DNA of 64,000 nucleotides from Liolophura sinensis (Eukaryota > Mollusca > Polyplacophora > Chitonida > Chitonidae), in NCBI RefSeq assembly GCF_032854445.1, contig NC_088295.1, positions 16,729,385-16,793,384 on the forward strand, read 5' to 3'. This document shows, in pieces, positions 63,101 through 64,000 of this stretch. The notes below the pieces were generated by a model that ran no database searches, was not told the DNA's origin, and saw only the letters and a list, made by a program, of their open reading frames with translations. The translations under genes and the position numbers were made by a program. The stretch's first letter is position 1; every line of letters begins with the position of its first letter.

Positions 63101-63858
63101 TTCTGCTATGACTTTAAGTCAAAACGTTTATCTACCTGCCAAAGGGAGGTGGTTTACTTCAGATTCCCCCACCCATGAACCTGACTGCTGTAAATTCTGA
63201 TGCATGATGTTAAACACCAAGCAAATAAACATATAAATAAATAAATTTGGAATGACAAGAGAGATACCTGGTCTCTGGCTAGGTCTCCAAGTAACCGCAG
63301 TGTGTGGAAGGTCATGAAATGGCTGTTCACAGTGGACACCTTCTTGGGGTTTGGCAAGGCTGAATCCTGAAAACATACCAGTTACAAAATGGGAAATGGA
63401 GGAAGTAAGATAGTAATGTCAGTAAAAATTCCCTACCAGCAATTAGAAATAATAACTGCACTACTGAAGTTTGAGTGAGCCACTTTCAATTAATCCTCTT
63501 GGCAAATATAACATACAGTACCAAAGGCATCACTGATAAAAATAATATTTTCAGAATGCATAAACAGTGGACGTGGAATGCCGATACTTTAAATTTTAGA
63601 AGTCAATAAAAAATGCAATTTTGCACAATATACACAATATTGTAGGTATATAGGTACATAATGTGTCAACTGAAGAGGAAATGTTTACATGGTTTACTCA
63701 ACTTGTGGTTAATCAAGATGGGAAGTTAGCAGCTAATTCCCTACCATTTCTCCCTCCACAAACTCGCAGGTTCGGTTGAAACCATAAAACTTGATGCCTA
63801 GTATTCCGATTCTTCCTACACCAGGCTGTCTTGGCTCCATGAACTTCACTAGGACATA
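27120..63858 (-). CDS. ZZEF1: Zinc finger ZZ-type and EF-hand domain-containing protein 1, C-terminal ~2,154 residues (5' partial)
   Basis: A very large minus-strand gene: 54 coding exons with GT-AG borders and matching phases, listed in the block entries below. Order along the protein in the window: a post-DOC helical region, a first CUB-like domain (52861-56113), a linker, two ZZ zinc fingers (44397-45684), a long helical part, a second CUB-like domain (29317-31239) and the conserved C-terminus ending KKTN (TGA at 27120-27122). Order and motifs follow vertebrate ZZEF1 throughout (2,961 aa in human); the EF-hand and DOC/APC10 regions lie right of the window. ZZEF1's ZZ fingers are reported to read the histone H3 tail and the protein to act with Kruppel-like factors. 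Exon lengths sum to 2,155 codons if the 200-N gap at 28242 is closed with a 2-nt overlap. A likely further exon end is at 63994-64000 (donor GTACAG). No damaging change was seen. Confidence 0.96.
28077..28120 (-). mobile_element. Possible SINE tail remnant
   Basis: GTTTGTTTATTTATTTC at the left end, the reverse complement of an AAATAAATAAAC tail like those ending the SINEs in this window, followed by a degenerate body. Weak, based on the tail only. Confidence 0.3.
28242..28441. other. Assembly gap (200 N) inside a ZZEF1 exon
   Basis: Exactly 200 N, a typical placeholder size. The flanks encode SPVTRALT on one side and ELFLMVENLAI on the other, which are contiguous in vertebrate ZZEF1. Overlapping the flanks by the 2 nt CT restores both the reading frame and the expected exon phase, while 200 extra bases would break it. 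So probably no coding sequence is missing. Confidence 0.9.
29317..31239 (-). other. ZZEF1: ZZEF1 second CUB-like domain exons
   Basis: Exons 31043-31239, 29982-30100 and 29317-29458. The residues show the family pattern: ESEHNYKNNCNIEETLHFPG, LSVSFDPRC, EEGCDELVFSTS, FSGTSHTNWYNFDVPG, LYFRFTSDGSGTDWGYKF and FDTGYLILNRILL. CDEL and the WGYKFTV end are landmarks of the C-terminal CUB-like module of ZZEF1, a beta-sandwich also seen in HECTD/Zer1-like scaffolds. It parallels the first such domain at 52861-56113. Confidence 0.93.
31600..31797 (-). mobile_element. SINE family B, old copy
   Basis: Diverged relative of the element at 47906-48267: TATACTGACACCAGATCGACC, a CTATTATCCCCTAGCCAGGG body and a tRNA-like head near 31770-31797 (GACACTCTAATCTCTTGATC). 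It lies in the ZZEF1 intron between exons 31992-32340 and 31043-31239. Confidence 0.55.
34493..35422 (+). mobile_element. Possible solo LTR (about 930 bp) in a ZZEF1 intron
   Basis: A block of different base composition with short inverted ends TGTTA...TAACA. It has a TATA-like GTATATAAGCC (~34609), a downstream GC-richer region and an AT-rich 3' part (TTTTATATATAAACATTG) followed by a T-rich end. This is the layout of an LTR-retrotransposon long terminal repeat, with no internal coding region left. I could not find a clean 5-bp target duplication, so boundaries and orientation are uncertain and another mobile-element type is possible. Confidence 0.45.
38411..38608. repeat. 26-bp tandem repeat, about eight copies
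   Basis: Units of about 26 bp (CACACACAGGTAGCCATTAC plus TAGAGT) in the ZZEF1 intron between exons 38840-38971 and 38221-38332. Unlike other arrays in this gene, the unit shares nothing with the adjacent exons. Confidence 0.9.
39817..40206 (-). repeat. 97-bp array carrying copies of an exon end and its splice donor
   Basis: Four intronic units lie directly downstream of ZZEF1 exon 40207-40324. Each includes a near copy of the last ~47 nt of that exon (gene strand CTGTAGTGATGAAGCACATC to AACCTCAGACAG) plus its donor and ~50 bp of intron. The true exon ends CAG|GTGAGT. Copies carry CAG|GTGAGT, CAA|GTGAGT (one) or, in the most distant, CAG|GTAAGT. A TGGTCTGTCTGTAG lies just before each exon-like part, so each could also have a weak acceptor. 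Confidence 0.93.
41084..41236 (+). mobile_element. SINE family A, 5'-truncated copy
   Basis: Contains GCCAGCTACCTGCGGATGG, CGCCATAATGCTGGCCGCC, TTCTTGAGTACGGTGTAAAA and a long AAATAAATAAATAAAT tail. Antisense to ZZEF1, in the intron between exons 41325-41406 and 40712-40821. Confidence 0.88.
41608..41686 (+). mobile_element. SINE family A, short 3' fragment
   Basis: CCCACCATAATGCTGGCCACC, then AAATATTCTTGAGTATGGTG and a short AATCAAATA tail. Intronic in ZZEF1. Confidence 0.75.
43148..43300 (-). mobile_element. SINE family A, 5'-truncated copy
   Basis: Reverse orientation: ATCTATTTATTCATG tail side, ACACCAATCTACTCAAGAAC core, CAGCCAGCCTTATGGTGAGG and CACCTACAGGTTGCCGCCAG. It lies next to a family B copy, in the intron between ZZEF1 exons 43836-43879 and 42651-42878. 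Confidence 0.8.
43452..43722 (-). mobile_element. SINE family B copy
   Basis: Shares with 47906-48267 the ACACTGACACCAGGCCAACC block, the AAGCAACAAGTATCA-like CAGCAACAAGTATCAATC segment and a tRNA-like head (GACTTCCAAGACGGATGCTC, near 43687-43706). Intronic in ZZEF1. Confidence 0.65.
44397..45684 (-). other. ZZEF1: ZZEF1 tandem ZZ zinc-finger exons
   Basis: Exons 45543-45684, 45011-45080 and 44397-44510. Finger 1 runs ISCDGCSVTLPGRRYRCLQC, EDMDLCATCYAGG, then a His-rich end (HTDDHDMVY). Finger 2 runs YKCNKCQSFIVGTRIHCNVC, EDFDLCLGCH, closing with H residues in the next exon (HSSEHD, 43836-43879). The C-x2-C, C-x2-C and C-x2-C plus terminal His pattern of the cross-brace ZZ fold is complete in both, so both should bind two zinc ions. 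In human the ZZ fingers give the protein its name and its histone-tail binding. Confidence 0.96.
45330..45542 (-). repeat. ~66-bp array carrying copies of the ZZ exon end and its donor
   Basis: Directly downstream of ZZEF1 exon 45543-45684, three units repeat the exon's last ~20 nt with its donor (gene strand TGCTACATGCTATGCTG|GTGAGC) and then GGAAATCAAA-like intron sequence. The copies sit near 45356, 45421 and 45475. A more degenerate fourth unit may lie near 45240-45300. The true junction is at 45542/45543. Confidence 0.85.
45997..52580 (-). other. ZZEF1: ZZEF1 exons between the first CUB-like domain and the ZZ fingers
   Basis: Exons in gene order: 52469-52580, 52026-52168, 51484-51569, 51010-51140, 50670-50761, 50306-50390, 49821-49894, 49453-49533, 49125-49213, 48592-48700, 47310-47491, 46921-46987, 46525-46588, 45997-46163. 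Landmarks are LQLSLAKLFGRLCGSTLD, SELWTTLFRGGYMIGKLQRS, AALLWHTQQLREDI, FQAYNAAEYLRMH, ALYLLKFAGLSK, YPAFKLVIEFVRDPAWSS, VLFLSEMLSFQDSFAKHY, CLLHFLDTQWQ and KTWFQECSADSGKGFSTWYH. Every junction keeps phase. Similarity to vertebrate ZZEF1 is lower here than in the domains, as expected for helical linker. Confidence 0.9.
47906..48267 (-). mobile_element. SINE family B, full-length, with target-site duplication
   Basis: Complete tRNA-derived SINE on the minus strand: head GCCCAGATAGCACAGTTGG with box A TAGCACAGTTGG (48244-48255) and box B-like GGATCAATCC (48203-48212). The head's CCGCTTCGGGAGCGG resembles a tRNA-Pro anticodon arm. The body runs through ACTGGTTGACCCGTATCAG and ends GTACGACGTTAAGCCCCCAA and CACTCATTCACTCACTC. 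A perfect 12-bp duplication (GGAAGTGTTTGA) flanks it at 47894-47905 and 48268-48279. It lies in the ZZEF1 intron between exons 48592-48700 and 47310-47491. Confidence 0.92.
52861..56113 (-). other. ZZEF1: ZZEF1 first CUB-like domain exons
   Basis: Exons 56009-56113, 53183-53250 and 52861-53026. Landmarks are VLRTWHVESSHNYENN, CPGATSFVVEFDPRCETE, RYDYLEFTDSRG, KVGTEKWPRLVTF, HFLFHSDGSNNEWGYKF. This is the beta-sandwich with the acidic YDYLEFTD and WGYKF ends typical of this module in ZZEF1. The intron between the first two of these exons is 2.76 kb and is almost entirely the exon-derived array at 53393-56008. Confidence 0.95.
53393..56008 (-). repeat. 105/111-bp array, 24 copies of a ZZEF1 exon end and its donor
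   Basis: Immediately downstream of exon 56009-56113, 24 intronic units repeat about the last 60 nt of that exon (gene strand GCTGAGGACCTGGCATG through AACTATGAGAACAACC to CACACCACACAG), its donor and ~45-51 bp of intron. Units nearest the exon are 105 bp and almost identical to it; farther units are mostly 111 bp. The far units have donor CAG|GTACGT or CAG|GTACAT, which has the +5 G that the real CAG|GTAATA lacks. Units far from the exon differ more (GGAATCCTCATGCCATG against GGACTCCACATGCCAGG on the plus strand). Plus-strand open frames within the array are by-products of unit lengths divisible by 3. Confidence 0.96.
56266..56323 (+). mobile_element. SINE family A tail remnant
   Basis: ACTCTTGAGCACTGGAATGG, CATAAAACACAAG and an AAATAAATAAATAAAA tail. 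Short, diverged fragment in the ZZEF1 intron between exons 56441-56569 and 56009-56113. Confidence 0.5.
56840..57475 (+). repeat. Dispersed repeat C, shorter copy
   Basis: Diverged but clear inverse match to 61640-62600. Shared stretches are ATGCCCATGTGTGGCCTGC, CTGCAGTCACACAACACAGG, GAAACCATGCCAAATTCTCC, ATCAGACAAAGCAGACGGG and the end CAAGATAGGCAGAAG. It lacks the central ~350 bp of the other copy. No coding capacity. Possibly a non-autonomous DNA element, but its ends are not clear. It lies in the ZZEF1 intron between exons 57902-57958 and 56441-56569. Confidence 0.75.
58478..58647 (-). repeat. ~33-bp array carrying copies of an exon end and donor
   Basis: Downstream of ZZEF1 exon 58648-58873, about five diverged units repeat the exon's last ~18 nt and the donor (gene strand CAGGTTATCACCCAGT|GTAAGT, then GTTGCTCTGTCTC). 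The most distant unit (near 58480-58500) keeps an intact GTAAGT; middle units have lost it. This is the older-looking of the two arrays on this exon. Confidence 0.72.
58874..59140 (-). repeat. 79-bp array carrying copies of an exon start and its acceptor
   Basis: Upstream (on the gene strand) of exon 58648-58873, three units repeat its acceptor and first ~50 nt: TTTAATACAG|GACTTTGAATC, then GGCCCAGTCTTGTCTGTGAT and CCTGATATCAG. The first two intronic units are nearly identical to the exon; the third is more diverged. Each has a usable-looking acceptor but no donor after the exon-like part (the sequence runs on as TGTCACACTGTATCATG). Confidence 0.9.
60396..60538 (+). mobile_element. SINE family A, 5'-truncated copy
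   Basis: TTGTGGGTTTCCCCCAGCC, CACCACAATGCTGTCCGC, AGTGAAATATTCTTCAGTAC and an AAATAAATATATAAATA tail; mildly diverged. It lies in the ZZEF1 intron between exons 60675-60768 and 59982-60087. Confidence 0.8.
60769..62707. other. ZZEF1 intron with dispersed repeat
   Basis: 1.94-kb intron with repeat C in its right half (61640-62600). The left half, 60900-61600, is CpG-containing sequence I do not recognise, with no exon or coding frame. Confidence 0.5.
61640..62600 (-). repeat. Dispersed repeat C, longer copy (inverted relative to 56840-57475)
   Basis: Minus-strand match to the copy at 56840-57475, carrying an extra central segment (about 62040-62440) that is GC-richer and absent there. The two copies face each other across seven ZZEF1 exons (57902-60768). 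No transposase-like frame and no clear terminal repeats were found, so it is annotated as an unclassified repeat. Confidence 0.72.
63150..63244 (+). mobile_element. SINE family A, degenerate copy
   Basis: GATTCCCCCACCCATGAACC, TTCTGATGCATGATGTTAAA, CACCAAGCAAATAAA and an AAATAAATAAAT tail: same order of blocks as family A, strongly diverged. Confidence 0.5.
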
Positions 63859-64000
63859 CTGTACCAAAACAAAACCTAAGGTAAGCATCTGTAATTCTTT
63901 ACATCCTTGTGAAAACCATTACTCGTTAATTTCCTTGCTGCAAATTAACTGAAAAAGCTAGAGAGTATAGTCTTTCACGTACAGGTCCTGTACCTCCAAA

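Larger units (their letters stand above)
56441..63858 (-). other. ZZEF1: ZZEF1 most upstream exons in the window
   Basis: Exons in gene order: 63745-63858, 63268-63366, 62708-62805, 60675-60768, 59982-60087, 59688-59758, 59379-59486, 58648-58873, 58100-58170, 57902-57958, 56441-56569. Landmarks are YVLVKFMEPRQPG, HFMTFHTLRLLGDLARDQ, SPLDVIWEMYTLFEK, CRLLLLQLLHSI, AAIFFSDKEARRKQLFKMM, VTLVFQSLCQFFSTVDPSGL, LSVMDTLISVSYREFCGAL, TSLLSWCWRHLTVKE and ALMELCKLSHLVPD. These follow the region after the DOC domain of vertebrate ZZEF1. A seven-base exon end (63994-64000, then donor GTACAG) probably belongs to the next exon upstream. Confidence 0.92.

Overview
This is a eukaryotic, animal-type window: AT-rich, intron-dense genes with GT-AG introns, tRNA-derived SINEs, a Tc1/mariner element, a possible LTR and many intronic minisatellites. 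The two SINE families (one ending in an AAATAAATAAA-type tail after a TTGAGTACGGCGTAAAACACC-like core) are of a kind I associate with molluscs. I infer a mollusc, perhaps a bivalve; the species cannot be fixed from sequence alone.

Layout. (1) 1-13773, minus strand: the first two coding exons of a PITPNC1-type phosphatidylinositol transfer protein (exon 1 at 13726-13773, exon 2 at 3134-3282). The gene runs off the left edge. Its 10.4 kb first intron holds four tandem arrays, SINEs and unexplained GC-richer islands. (2) 13774-14322: a 549-bp head-to-head promoter. (3) 14323-25116, plus strand: complete PSMD12 (26S proteasome lid subunit Rpn5), 11 coding exons, 453 aa. Intron 1 carries a dead Tc1/mariner copy and a promoter-like island; intron 2 carries a 48-bp repeat array ending at the exon 3 acceptor. 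(4) 25117-27119: tail-to-tail intergenic space. (5) 27120 to the right edge, minus strand: ZZEF1, 54 clear coding exons covering about 2,154 C-terminal residues: two CUB/C-terminal-CUB-like regions, two ZZ zinc fingers and the conserved C-terminus. The EF-hand/DOC N-terminus lies beyond 64000. A 200-N assembly gap (28242-28441) falls inside a coding exon.

PSMD12 and PITPNC1 are also divergent neighbours in human (from memory, 17q24), so the pair looks like old microsynteny. The three genes have no obvious common pathway: proteasome lid, lipid transfer, and a chromatin-reader/scaffold protein.

The most unusual thing here is a recurring architecture. At five splice junctions of ZZEF1, and probably one of PSMD12, the intron begins or ends with a tandem array whose unit includes the splice site itself plus 18-60 nt of the neighbouring exon. 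The arrays lie at 53.4-56.0, 39.8-40.2, 45.3-45.5, 58.5-58.6, 58.9-59.1 and 19.4-20.6 kb. Each multiplies real donor or acceptor sites, up to 24 times, and one exon (58648-58873) has such arrays on both sides. Five other arrays in the window show no exon relationship, which gives an internal contrast.
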